Shown: positions 44,121-52,010 of the stretch, piece after piece | Layout of the letters: every line of letters begins with the position of its first letter | How positions within the stretch are numbered: position 1 is the stretch's first letter | Source: Neoroseomonas lacus | Lineage (GTDB): Bacteria > Pseudomonadota > Alphaproteobacteria > Acetobacterales > Acetobacteraceae | DNA: 64,000 nucleotides | Direction of reading: 5' to 3' | Assembly (NCBI RefSeq): GCF_014644535.1 | Contig: NZ_BMKW01000015.1 | Span: 1-64,000, forward strand | The notes under the pieces: generated by a model | Databases searched by the model: none | The model's input: only the letters and a program-made list of their open reading frames with translations | What the model was told of the DNA's origin: nothing | Translations under genes and position numbers: made by a program

Positions 44121-44630
44121 ATGAATCGAGAGATCGAACGCAAATTCCTGGTGGCTGACGATGGCTGGAAGCCGCATGTCATCGAGACGCTGTTCCTGCG
44201 CGACGGCCTGGTCGCCACCTTCGGCGGCGGCAAGGTGCGCGTGCGGGTGGCATCAAGACCGGTCGGCCCGCCGATCGCCTGGGTCGCACTGAAAGGCGAA
44301 CGCCACGGCATCATCCGCTCCGAGTACGAATACGAGGTTCCAGTGGCCGAGGCGGAAGCCATGCTCGCCGAATTCTGCGGCGACGGCATCCTTGAGAAAG
44401 CCCGCCACCTGGTGCCGCATGACGGGTGCATCTGGGCTGTCGACGTCTATGGCGGCATGCTCGCCGGCGTCGTCCATGCCGAGGTCGAATTGGACGAGTC
44501 CACCCAGCAGGTCAGCCTGCCACCCTGGGTCGGGCCGGAGGTGACCGGGCAGCCACAGCACAGCAAGCGCACTCTGGTCGCCGCCAGCACGGCGGCGCGG
44601 CGGGAGGCACGACGGCGGTCAGCGGCCTGA
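44121..44630 (+). CDS. CYTH domain protein (adenylate cyclase IV / triphosphatase type)
   Basis: 169 residues from ATG 44121. The CYTH-defining ExExK motif is MNREIERKFLV at the start, followed by alternating charged strands (KVRVRVASRP, AWVALKGERHGIIRSEYEYEVPV, EVELDESTQQV) that line the triphosphate tunnel. The family includes inorganic triphosphatases and class IV cyclases; a short single-domain form like this is most often a triphosphatase. Note that the Arg/Lys content at the C-terminus (RREARRRSAA) is high. Confidence 0.88.
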   Translation: MNREIERKFLVADDGWKPHVIETLFLRDGLVATFGGGKVRVRVASRPVGPPIAWVALKGERHGIIRSEYEYEVPVAEAEAMLAEFCGDGILEKARHLVPHDGCIWAVDVYGGMLAGVVHAEVELDESTQQVSLPPWVGPEVTGQPQHSKRTLVAASTAARREARRRSAA

Positions 44631-44650
44631 GCGGTTCGGGGGAGGAAGAC

Positions 44651-44725
44651 CGAGGGGCGCCGCCCCTCGCGCACCCCGCCAGGAAACTCACTTTCCTGGA
44701 CCTTCGGGCGATTTCTGCGAAATCG
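44651..44725. repeat. modular palindromic intergenic element, copy 6 (single end, B type 3)
   Basis: 21 bp after the CYTH stop: A cgaggggc/gcccctcg (44651-44669), gcaccccgc spacer, B ccaggaaa/tttcctgg (44679-44699), then a third hairpin cgatttc-tgc-gaaatcg (44709-44725). Same B and third-hairpin sequences recur, inverted, at 48038-48171. Confidence 0.8.
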
Positions 44726-44748
44726 ATCAGGCGGAGAGCGCGTTAGAG

Positions 44749-44846
44749 CAGATCCAGATCCGGTGGAACCATCTGATCGGGTGAAGATGCTCGCAAGAAC
44801 AATGGTCTAGGCCGCATTCCGTGAGCCGGGGCGAACGGAATCCGGT
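44749..44846. repeat. intergenic inverted-repeat segment after addB
   Basis: Between copy 6 and the addB stop. Contains inverted words cagat (44755-44759) / atctg (44771-44775), and attccgt (44816-44822) / acggaat (44835-44841). The latter is a hairpin-capable structure 6 bp after the addB stop on the minus strand. No T-run and no gene. Confidence 0.4.
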
Positions 44847-47800
44847 CTAGCCACCACCCGTCTCCGGCGTGCCGGCCGACCATTCCTCGATCCGCGCCAG
44901 ATGGTCGAAATCTCCCCCGGCCGCGCTGCGCGCCGGATGCGGGCGGGACGCGAATGGTGCCGCCCCCAGCAGCCATCGCTCGGCCAGTTCCACCAGCCGG
45001 TCGCGCGCCAGCGCCGCGAAGGGGGTGCCATCCTCCGCGGCGGCCCCCAGGGCCTTCACCTCACCCGCCTGTTCCCCACCCGTCAGCCGCCAATACAACA
45101 GGTCCGTGACCGTGCCGCCCTCGCTGCCGGGGAAGGCGCCTTCCTCCAGCAACCAGGCCTCGATCGGCAGCTGCGGCGCGCCACCGGCGGCGAGGTCCTT
45201 TGCCCGCGGCACCGTGCCGGTCTTGTAGTCCACCACCCGCCAGCCGCCATCGGGCAACTGGTCGAGCCGGTCGGCCCGCGCCTCGATCTCGATATCCCCG
45301 CCCCGCAGGCACAACTGCGCGCTGCCCTTCATCTCCACCAGGCAGGCGCGCAGCGCGCCGGCGGACCGCAGCGCGGCCTCCTCCTCCAGCACGAAGGCGC
45401 CGATATTGGCCAGCCGCGGCGTCCAGAAGGCGAGGATGCCCGGCCGGTCCCGATAGGCATCGAGCGCCGCCTCGCTCGCCCGCGCCCAGGCCTCCTGGGC
45501 CGCGACGGGACCGGGCCAGCCAGTGCCAATGGCGCGCAGGAAGCCGGCCATTGCCGCATGCACCAGCATGCCATAGTCGATGGCGCCGACCTCCTCCTCA
45601 AGGTCCTTCAGCGGGTTCAACCGCAGCACGCGCTTGGCGTAGAAGGCATAGGGGTCGGCGATCAGCAGCGCGGCATCCGACACGGTCAGCCGGCGCGGGC
45701 GCAGCGCCGGTGGCGGCGCTGGCGCGGGGCGCAGGCAGGGGGCCACGACATCCGGCGCATCCAGCGCGGCGGCCCAGGCGGCGGCGGGCGAGGCCGGCAG
45801 CGCCAGCTTCTCCTGTCCCGCCAGGAAGGTATCCAGCCGCACCAGCCAGCGCGCCGGCACGGTGGGCGATCCGCCCCGCCGCGCCGCCGATGAGAACACC
45901 GCCTGCGGTGCCGACGCCGCGGCGAACAGGAAATCCGCCGCCACGCGCCCGATCCGCGCCTCTGGTTCCGGCAGGCCGAAGGCGGCGCGCATGGGGCGGG
46001 ACATCCAGGGACCGGGGTCGGTCGCCTGCGGCCAGGCGGTCTCCTCCAGCGCGCCGAGCACCACCCGGTCAAAGGATTGCAGCCGCGCTTCCAGCAGGCC
46101 GAGGATGGCGATGCGCGGATGCGCCGCATCCCCCCGCCCGCGCGTCGCGCGCAGGGAGGGCGCGACCGGCCCGGCCAGCGCCGCCTCGAACAGGTCGGGC
46201 CAATCGGCCGGCGCGATCGGCGGCAGGTTGGGCAGTGCCTCGGTCAGGTCATGCAGGTGGCGGGCGAGCGGTTCGCCTTCCTCCCCGGCATAAAGCCGCA
46301 GCCCGCCGGGCATCTCCGGCGTGGCAGCGAGCGCCTCGGCCGTTTCCGTATGGGCGCGCAGCAGGTCGGCCGGCGGGCGGGCCGGCGCGTCGGGCAACTC
46401 GGCGAAGCCGTCCAGCGCCAATTCCAGCGCGTCGAGCAGCGCCGCCACCTGGGCCAGCGCATCCCCCTTTACCGCCGCCACCGAGGCGCGCAGCCCGGCG
46501 AGCCCCGCCGCCGGCCGCGGCCCGCGCAGCGCCGCGCGTTCCAGCCGCCGCGCCGCCACTACCCACTCGGTGCGCTCCATGCCACCGGCGCAGAGCGGGT
46601 GCTTCAGCACCGCCAGCAGCGGCACCGGCGCGAAGCCTTCCGCCACCATCCGCCCGACCAGGCGCAGGAAGGCGGCCGCCGGCGTCTCGGCCAGCGGTTC
46701 GCCAGCCGAATCATCGGCGGTGATGCCGTGCCGCGCCAATTCGGCCGAGACGCGCCGCGCCAGGTCGCGGTCCGGCGTGATCAGCGCGGCGCGTTCGCCG
46801 GGGGTCTCGATGCTCTCGCGCAGCAGCAGGGCGATGGCGGCAGCTTCCTGCTGCGCATCGGCGGCGACCAGCCGCGTCACGCCGGCCAGCGCCGCCTCCC
46901 AGCGCGGGCGGTCGCGGTCGGTCCAGCTCGGCAGACCCTCGGCCGGGTGCAGCGCGCGGCCGAGCAGCACCGAGCGATCCGCCGGTGCCCCTGCTGGTGC
47001 CGGGTCGTGCCAGGGGCGCAAATCCCCCGGCACCGCGCCCATCGCCGCCAGCAGCCGTGCCTGGCCGGCCAAGGGATGCGTCGGCGCTTGGCGCACCGCG
47101 TCCCAAAGCGCCGCAACCATCGGTTCCGGCAGCCCCTGCAGCACCACCGCTCCCTTGGGCGCGCTGGCCAGCACGCGCAGCAATTCCGCCGCCGCCGGGA
47201 TGGTGCCGCCGGCGCCGATGCCCGCCGCGATGGTCAGGTGTTCCGGTGGCGCATCCCGCCAGGCCGCCGCCTGCGCCGCCAGCGCCTTCACGCGTCGCAC
47301 GCCGATGTCCAGCAGCCCGCGCTCGGTCAGCCAACGCGTCCAGTCCTGTGCCGCCGCGCGCAGCACCGCGGTGGTGATCTGCCAATGCGCGGCGTGGCGG
47401 TCCGGCACCAGCCCATCGAGCCGCGCCAGCCAAGCCTCGGCAAACTCCTCCGCCGCCGCATGTTCCAGCATCTCAAGGTCGCGTTCCTCGAGGGCGATCT
47501 CGTCGAACAGCCGCGCCAGTTCGCCGGCCAGCAGCCAAGCTTGTTCCGGCGTGGCCGGCCCGCCATGGCGGCGCGGAATGCGCTGCGCCATAGAGGCGAG
47601 CACCGCCTGGCGCGTCAGCGGCGCCACCGCCGGCGGCAGGTCGAGTAGGTCGGGCAGGGCGAGTTCGTCGGCCTCCTCGGTGGACAGGCCGGCGAGCGCG
47701 CGCATGCGCGGCAGCAGCAGGGCCCGGCCCTCGGCGGCGCGCAGGAAGGCCTCGCGCAGGCCCCGAGCCGCACGGCGCGTGGGCAGCAAGAGCGTGGCGC

Positions 47801-47900
47801 GGGCGAGGGATTCGGGGTCGCCGGAGGGCAGGCGGGCGAGCAGGCCGGCCGCGAGGGTGTCAAGGAAGGGCGCGGATGGGGGGATGGCGTAGAGATTCAT
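44847..47900 (-). CDS. addB: double-strand break repair protein AddB
   Basis: 1017 residues from ATG 47900 (MNLYAIPPSAPFLDTLAAGLLARL), the usual alphaproteobacterial AddB start. Central helicase-like part without a canonical Walker A (LLLPTRRAARGLREAFLRAAEG at the N-terminus); C-terminal PD-(D/E)XK nuclease: LTVSDAALLIADPYAFYAKRVLRLNPL, IDYGMLVHAAMAGFL, IEIEARADRLDQLPDGGWRVVDYKTGTVPRAKDLAAG. Partner of AddA in RecBCD-like end resection. addA normally follows addB in alphaproteobacteria but is absent: the downstream DNA is repeats and a convergent CYTH gene. Confidence 0.93.
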   Translation of the reverse strand: MNLYAIPPSAPFLDTLAAGLLARLPSGDPESLARATLLLPTRRAARGLREAFLRAAEGRALLLPRMRALAGLSTEEADELALPDLLDLPPAVAPLTRQAVLASMAQRIPRRHGGPATPEQAWLLAGELARLFDEIALEERDLEMLEHAAAEEFAEAWLARLDGLVPDRHAAHWQITTAVLRAAAQDWTRWLTERGLLDIGVRRVKALAAQAAAWRDAPPEHLTIAAGIGAGGTIPAAAELLRVLASAPKGAVVLQGLPEPMVAALWDAVRQAPTHPLAGQARLLAAMGAVPGDLRPWHDPAPAGAPADRSVLLGRALHPAEGLPSWTDRDRPRWEAALAGVTRLVAADAQQEAAAIALLLRESIETPGERAALITPDRDLARRVSAELARHGITADDSAGEPLAETPAAAFLRLVGRMVAEGFAPVPLLAVLKHPLCAGGMERTEWVVAARRLERAALRGPRPAAGLAGLRASVAAVKGDALAQVAALLDALELALDGFAELPDAPARPPADLLRAHTETAEALAATPEMPGGLRLYAGEEGEPLARHLHDLTEALPNLPPIAPADWPDLFEAALAGPVAPSLRATRGRGDAAHPRIAILGLLEARLQSFDRVVLGALEETAWPQATDPGPWMSRPMRAAFGLPEPEARIGRVAADFLFAAASAPQAVFSSAARRGGSPTVPARWLVRLDTFLAGQEKLALPASPAAAWAAALDAPDVVAPCLRPAPAPPPALRPRRLTVSDAALLIADPYAFYAKRVLRLNPLKDLEEEVGAIDYGMLVHAAMAGFLRAIGTGWPGPVAAQEAWARASEAALDAYRDRPGILAFWTPRLANIGAFVLEEEAALRSAGALRACLVEMKGSAQLCLRGGDIEIEARADRLDQLPDGGWRVVDYKTGTVPRAKDLAAGGAPQLPIEAWLLEEGAFPGSEGGTVTDLLYWRLTGGEQAGEVKALGAAAEDGTPFAALARDRLVELAERWLLGAAPFASRPHPARSAAGGDFDHLARIEEWSAGTPETGGG

Positions 47901-47911
47901 CGCGCCGCCAT

Positions 47912-48171
47912 GGAGAGGGGCTCTGCCTCTCTCCAAACCTCACCCCGCCAAAGGCCCGAGGCCTTTGGAAACCGATAGTTGGCGCCGGCCGGCGGGGGCC
48001 GGCGAAAAATAGCCAAGGCCAGCGACATGACCCCGTTCGATTTCGCAGAAATCGGGCGAAGGTGCAGGAAACTGAGTTTCCTGCCGGGGTGCTCGAGGGG
48101 CAGCGCCCCTCGACGTCCCGATGCGCGCAAACTGAGTTTCCTGCCGGGGTGCTCGAGGGGCGGCGCCCCTC
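47912..48171. repeat. modular palindromic intergenic element, copy 7 (with 60-bp internal duplication)
   Basis: Between addB and murU. Left: A ggagagg/cctctctcc (47912-47934), B ccaaaggcc/ggcctttgg (47948-47968), tail ggaaaccgatagttggcgccgg. Right (inverted, starting 16 bp after the murU stop): A, ccggggtgct spacer, B caggaaac/gtttcctg. The B-A block is duplicated in tandem with an exact 60-bp period (48069-48111 and 48129-48171, one base different), next to hairpin cgatttc-gca-gaaatcg (48038-48054). Confidence 0.85.
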
Positions 48172-48186
48172 GACCTTCTCCCCCCA

Positions 48187-48915
48187 TCAGAACAGCGCCC
48201 GAGCCAACCCCGCCCGCAGCGTTGCCTCGGCCTGGTCCAGATCGTCGGGTGTCGAGAGGTGAAACCACACCCCATCATGCACCAACCCATACAACCGGCC
48301 ATGCCCGATCGCCTGGTCATACAGCCGGTTCAGGCTGAAGGCCCCTGACGGGGCGTTCTTGAACAGCCGCGGCGAAAGGATCTGCACCCCGGCGTAGATA
48401 TAAGGCGCGATCTCGCGCTCCTTGGGCCGGCGCATCCGTCCGATCGGGTCGAGCAGGAAATCGCCCTTGCCGACGATGCCTTCCACTTGGGTGGTGCGCA
48501 CCATCAGCAGCAGCGCGTCCATCTCATTGTCGTCGAAGGCGGCGGCGAGCCGGCGCAAGGCGGGGGTCGGCCCGTCGAGCCAGAAGGCGTCGCCATTGAC
48601 CACGGCGAAGGGGCTGTCACCGAGTGTCGGCAGGGCCATCGCCACGCTGCCGCCGGTCTCCAGCAGCGTGTCTTCCTTCTGCACGATGATGCGCGGGTCG
48701 GCGCGCCGTGCCATGGCGGCCTCGACCTGTTCGCCCCGCCAATGGGCGTTGACCACCGCCTGGATGACGCCGGCGGCCTGCAGCCGGTCGAGCGCGTGGT
48801 CGAGCAGCGAGCGGCCGTCCAGTTCCAGCAGCGGCTTCGGCCGGTCGTCGGTCAGCGGGCGCATGCGCGTGCCCAATCCGGCGGCGAGCACCATGGCGTG
48901 GGTCAGGGCGATCAT
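48187..48915 (-). CDS. murU: sugar-1-phosphate nucleotidyltransferase, MurU-like
   Basis: 242 residues from ATG 48915 overlapping the amgK stop. NTP-transferase motifs: THAMVLAAGLGTRMRPLTDDRPKPLLELDGRSLLDHAL, FAVVNGDAFWLDGP, and WFHLSTPDDLDQAEATLR. Partnered with the AmgK-type kinase, it should convert MurNAc-alpha-1-P (or GlcNAc-1-P) to the UDP-sugar in the fosfomycin-bypassing peptidoglycan recycling route known from Pseudomonas and Caulobacter. Specificity rests on context plus size. Confidence 0.85.
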   Translation of the reverse strand: MIALTHAMVLAAGLGTRMRPLTDDRPKPLLELDGRSLLDHALDRLQAAGVIQAVVNAHWRGEQVEAAMARRADPRIIVQKEDTLLETGGSVAMALPTLGDSPFAVVNGDAFWLDGPTPALRRLAAAFDDNEMDALLLMVRTTQVEGIVGKGDFLLDPIGRMRRPKEREIAPYIYAGVQILSPRLFKNAPSGAFSLNRLYDQAIGHGRLYGLVHDGVWFHLSTPDDLDQAEATLRAGLARALF

Positions 48916-49901
48916 GCGGGCTCCGTCACGGCCATGGGGTTGCGACGCAGTGCCGGCGGCACGCGCGCATCGAGGAAATCGCGCAAGGGGCGCGTCGCGG
49001 GGTGGGCCAGTGCCTGGCTGAGCAATCGCCAGCAGCGAGGCCCGTGAGCGAGGTAATGCGGCTTGCGGTCGCGCCGGTCCAGCCTCACCCACAGCGCGGC
49101 GACGCGCAGATGGCGCTGGGCGGCGCAGACGGCCATGGCGGCGGTGAACTCGTCGCGGCCCACATCCGGGCGGGCATCGAGGTAGCGGGTGATGGCCGCG
49201 GCGCGGACCTCCGGCGCTACGTCGCGCCGCGCATCCTCGACCAGCGAGACGAGGTCATAGGCTGGGTGGCCGATGGCGGCGTCCTGGAAATCCAGCAGCC
49301 CGGTGCGCCTCGGGCCGGTGCGATCGGGCAGGCGCATCAGATTGGCCGGAAAGAAGTCCCGATGCACGAAGCCACCCGCCTGGGCGAAGGGCGCCAGCAT
49401 CGCCTGGATGGCGGCATCGCAGGCGGCACGCGTCTCGGCATCGGGCGCGGCGCCCATCGCGGCGGGCCACCACCACTCCATGAAGGTCGCGGCGGTGGCG
49501 CGCGCCATGGTGGGCGGGTTCCAGGCCGGCAGGGTCGCCGGCGGCGGGGCGGCATGCAGCGCGGCCAGCGCCTCGGCGGCTTCCAGATACAGCGGCAGCG
49601 GCTCGGCCCCGGCATCGAGCAGCGCGGCATGGGAGGCCTCGCCGAAATCCTCGATGACCAGGAAGCCCTGCGCCTCGTCGGCGGCAAAAATCTCGGGCAC
49701 CGACAGGCCAAGCCCGGCAATGTGGCGCGCGACGGCAAGGAAGGGGCGGACATCCTCCGGCGGCGGGGCGTCCATCAGCAAGGCCGGGCGCGGGCCCCCG
49801 CGCAGCCTGGTGTAATGCCGCAGCGACGCATCGGCCGGCAGTCGCGCCGCCGCCGCCTCGCCATAGCCAGCCTGGCGCAGAAAGGCGGCCGCGTCCCTCA
49901 T
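48912..49901 (-). CDS. amgK: anomeric cell-wall sugar kinase, AmgK-like
   Basis: 329 residues; overlaps tsaE at the start and murU at the end (4 bp each). Aminoglycoside-phosphotransferase fold: ADASLRHYTRL in the nucleotide loop, FLVIEDFGEASHAALL, catalytic GGFVHRDFFPANLMRLPDR with Asp, and metal-binding LLDFQDAAIGHPAYDLVSL. Orthologues of this length phosphorylate MurNAc/GlcNAc at C1. Conserved order tsaE-amgK-murU supports the assignment. Confidence 0.86.
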   Translation of the reverse strand: MRDAAAFLRQAGYGEAAAARLPADASLRHYTRLRGGPRPALLMDAPPPEDVRPFLAVARHIAGLGLSVPEIFAADEAQGFLVIEDFGEASHAALLDAGAEPLPLYLEAAEALAALHAAPPPATLPAWNPPTMARATAATFMEWWWPAAMGAAPDAETRAACDAAIQAMLAPFAQAGGFVHRDFFPANLMRLPDRTGPRRTGLLDFQDAAIGHPAYDLVSLVEDARRDVAPEVRAAAITRYLDARPDVGRDEFTAAMAVCAAQRHLRVAALWVRLDRRDRKPHYLAHGPRCWRLLSQALAHPATRPLRDFLDARVPPALRRNPMAVTEPA

Positions 49902-50356
49902 GCCGCCAGCCGCCCCAGCCGCTCGTCCCAGCCGGCCAGATGCGCGATGCGGGCGTCCTCCTCGGCACCGGGTTCGAAGGTGATGCGTAGCGCCTCGGCA
50001 GGCGCGTAGGGCCCCAGCCGATCAGGCCATTCCACCAGCACGATGCCCTCCAGCGCCTCATCCCAGCCGAGCTCGTCGAGCCCCGCCGGCCCATCCAGCC
50101 GATAGAGGTCGAAATGATGCACGGTGCCGGCGGGCAGGTCGTAGGACTGGACCAGGGTGAAGGTCGGGCTCGGCACTTCGAGGCCAGGGTCGCCGGCCGC
50201 CGCCCGCAGCACGGCGCGGGCGAATTCGCTCTTCCCCGCGCCCAGCGGCCCCTCCAGCAGCACAGCATCACCCGCCCGCAGCAGCCCGGCGAGGCGCGCG
50301 GCAAGGGCGTGGGTGGCGGAGAGGTCCTTGAGGTCCAGCGTCACGATCCGGGGCAT
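49898..50356 (-). CDS. tsaE: tRNA threonylcarbamoyladenosine biosynthesis ATPase TsaE
   Basis: 152 residues from ATG 50356 (MPRIVTLDLKDLSATHALA). P-loop LEGPLGAGKSEFARAVLRA (about 36-43), VPSPTFTLVQSYD and the TsaE-specific HFDLYRLDGPAGLDELGWDEAL. Works with TsaB/TsaD for t6A37 of ANN-decoding tRNAs. First gene of a four-gene unit tsaE-amgK-murU-addB. Divergent from the ferredoxin reductase with about 80 bp. Confidence 0.95.
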   Translation of the reverse strand: MPRIVTLDLKDLSATHALAARLAGLLRAGDAVLLEGPLGAGKSEFARAVLRAAAGDPGLEVPSPTFTLVQSYDLPAGTVHHFDLYRLDGPAGLDELGWDEALEGIVLVEWPDRLGPYAPAEALRITFEPGAEEDARIAHLAGWDERLGRLAA

Positions 50357-50437
50357 GTCAGGCGCGCCAGGCACGGCGCGACTATGATCCTTGAGCTGGT
50401 CCGTCTATCACGCGGGCCGGGATTCGGGGGAGTGGCC

Positions 50438-51454
50438 ATGACGGCCGTCATCGATACGGATGTGGCGATCATCGGCGCGGGGCCCGTCGGGCTGTTCGCG
50501 GTGTTCGAATGCGGCATGCTGCGCATGAAAAGCGTGGTCATCGACGCGTTGGAGGATGTGGGCGGGCAATGCACCGCGCTGTATCCGGAAAAACCGATCT
50601 ACGACATCCCCGCCCATCCGGCGATCGGCGCGGCCGAGCTGATCGCGCAACTCGAAACGCAGATCGAGCCCTTTGCGCCGGTGAAGCTGCTCGGCCGCCG
50701 GGTCGAGACGCTGATGCACGACGGCGAGGTCATCACCCTCGGCACCTCGCGCGGCGAGACGATCCGCTGCAAGGCGGTGATCATCGCCGCCGGGGCCGGC
50801 GCCTTCGGGCCGAACCGGCCGCCGCTCGATGGGCTGGAGGGCTACGAGGCGTCCGGCGCCGTCCGCTACATGGTGGCGCGGCGCGAGGAGATGCGCGGCA
50901 AGCGCGTGGTGATCGCCGGCGGCGGCGATTCCGCGGTGGATTGGGCGCTGTCGTTGAAGGATGTCGCGGCGAAGGTGACGGTGGTGCATCGCCGCCCGAA
51001 ATTCCGCGCCGCCCCCGAGACGGCGGCGCAACTCGACGCGGCGGCGGCGAAGGGGGAGATCGAGATGGTCATCCCCTACCAGCTGCACGGGCTGAAGGGC
51101 GACGGCGCGACGCTGTACGCGGTGACGGTGGCCACGCTGAAGGGCGAGGAACGCGACATTCCGGCCGACCACCTGCTGGCGTTCTTCGGGCTGTCGATGG
51201 AACTCGGGCCGATCGCGGATTGGGGGCTGGGGCTGGAACGCAACCACATCGCGGTGGAGCCGGCGACCTGCGCGACGAATGTGGATGGGGTGTTCGCGAT
51301 CGGCGACATCGCGACCTATCCGGGCAAGCTGAAGCTGATCCTGCAGGGGTTCAGCGAGGCGGCGATGGCGGCGCATGCGATCCATCCGCGGGTGTTCCCG
51401 GGGGAGGCGCTGCATTTCGAGTATTCGACGACGAAGGGGGTGCCGGCGGGGTAA
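50438..51454 (+). CDS. ferredoxin--NADP reductase (TrxR-like type)
   Basis: 338 residues from ATG 50438 with a gggggag RBS. FAD motif IIGAGPVGLFAVFE (residues about 11-24), the type-specific VGGQCTALYPEKPIYDIPAHP, NADPH motif VVIAGGGDSAVDWALSL, and GVFAIGDIATYPGKLKLILQGFSEA near the end. No CxxC redox pair, so it is the YumC-like ferredoxin/flavodoxin reductase and not thioredoxin reductase. Supplies or accepts electrons between NADPH and ferredoxin. Confidence 0.94.
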   Translation: MTAVIDTDVAIIGAGPVGLFAVFECGMLRMKSVVIDALEDVGGQCTALYPEKPIYDIPAHPAIGAAELIAQLETQIEPFAPVKLLGRRVETLMHDGEVITLGTSRGETIRCKAVIIAAGAGAFGPNRPPLDGLEGYEASGAVRYMVARREEMRGKRVVIAGGGDSAVDWALSLKDVAAKVTVVHRRPKFRAAPETAAQLDAAAAKGEIEMVIPYQLHGLKGDGATLYAVTVATLKGEERDIPADHLLAFFGLSMELGPIADWGLGLERNHIAVEPATCATNVDGVFAIGDIATYPGKLKLILQGFSEAAMAAHAIHPRVFPGEALHFEYSTTKGVPAG

Positions 51455-51551
51455 GACCGTCGGGCGGGCGCCGGGTCGGACAGTCACCCGGGGTGATTGA
51501 GCGAGCCGTGCGGCGGGGACGCCGAAGGCGTGCCCATCATGCTCCCTGACG

Positions 51552-51968
51552 TTACCCGCCGCGCCTGCCCTCGGCCCGGTTCGCGCAGAAGATCGCGACC
51601 TTGTTGCCCAGAGGGTCGCGCAGATACGCGACGTAGAAATGGTCGCTGTAGTCGGCCCGGAAACCGGGGGCGCCCTCGTCCGACCCTCCTGCCGCCAGTC
51701 CGGCGGCGTGGACGGAACGGACCATCGCCTGCGTCGCGACCTCGAATGCCGTCATCGAGCCGTTGCCAACCGTTGCCGGTTGTCCGTCGAACGGCTTCTT
51801 CACATAGACTGCGCCCGGGCCGTTGCCCCAGCCCGGCATGCCCGGCGCGGTGAATGCGAACCCGTCCGCACCTTCCTCCAGCGTGTAGCCGAGAGGGATC
51901 AGGATGGCCGCGTAGAAGCGCCCCGAGCGCGCCACGTCATTCGCACCGACCGTGATGTAGCCAGGCAT
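51552..51968 (-). CDS. VOC family protein
   Basis: 138 residues from ATG 51968. Glyoxalase/VOC beta-alpha-beta modules: ITVGANDVARSGRFYAAILIPLGYTLEEG and ADYSDHFYVAYLRDPLGNKVAIFCAN, the second with the usual acidic/His metal positions. Resembles the glyoxalase-like subfamily with PGMPGWGNGPGAVYVKKPFDG. Substrate unknown; possible detoxification enzyme. Confidence 0.86.
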   Translation of the reverse strand: MPGYITVGANDVARSGRFYAAILIPLGYTLEEGADGFAFTAPGMPGWGNGPGAVYVKKPFDGQPATVGNGSMTAFEVATQAMVRSVHAAGLAAGGSDEGAPGFRADYSDHFYVAYLRDPLGNKVAIFCANRAEGRRGG

Positions 51969-52010
51969 TCGGTCACTCCTGTCGATGGGGTCGCGCAGTC
52001 CCGCTCCGTG

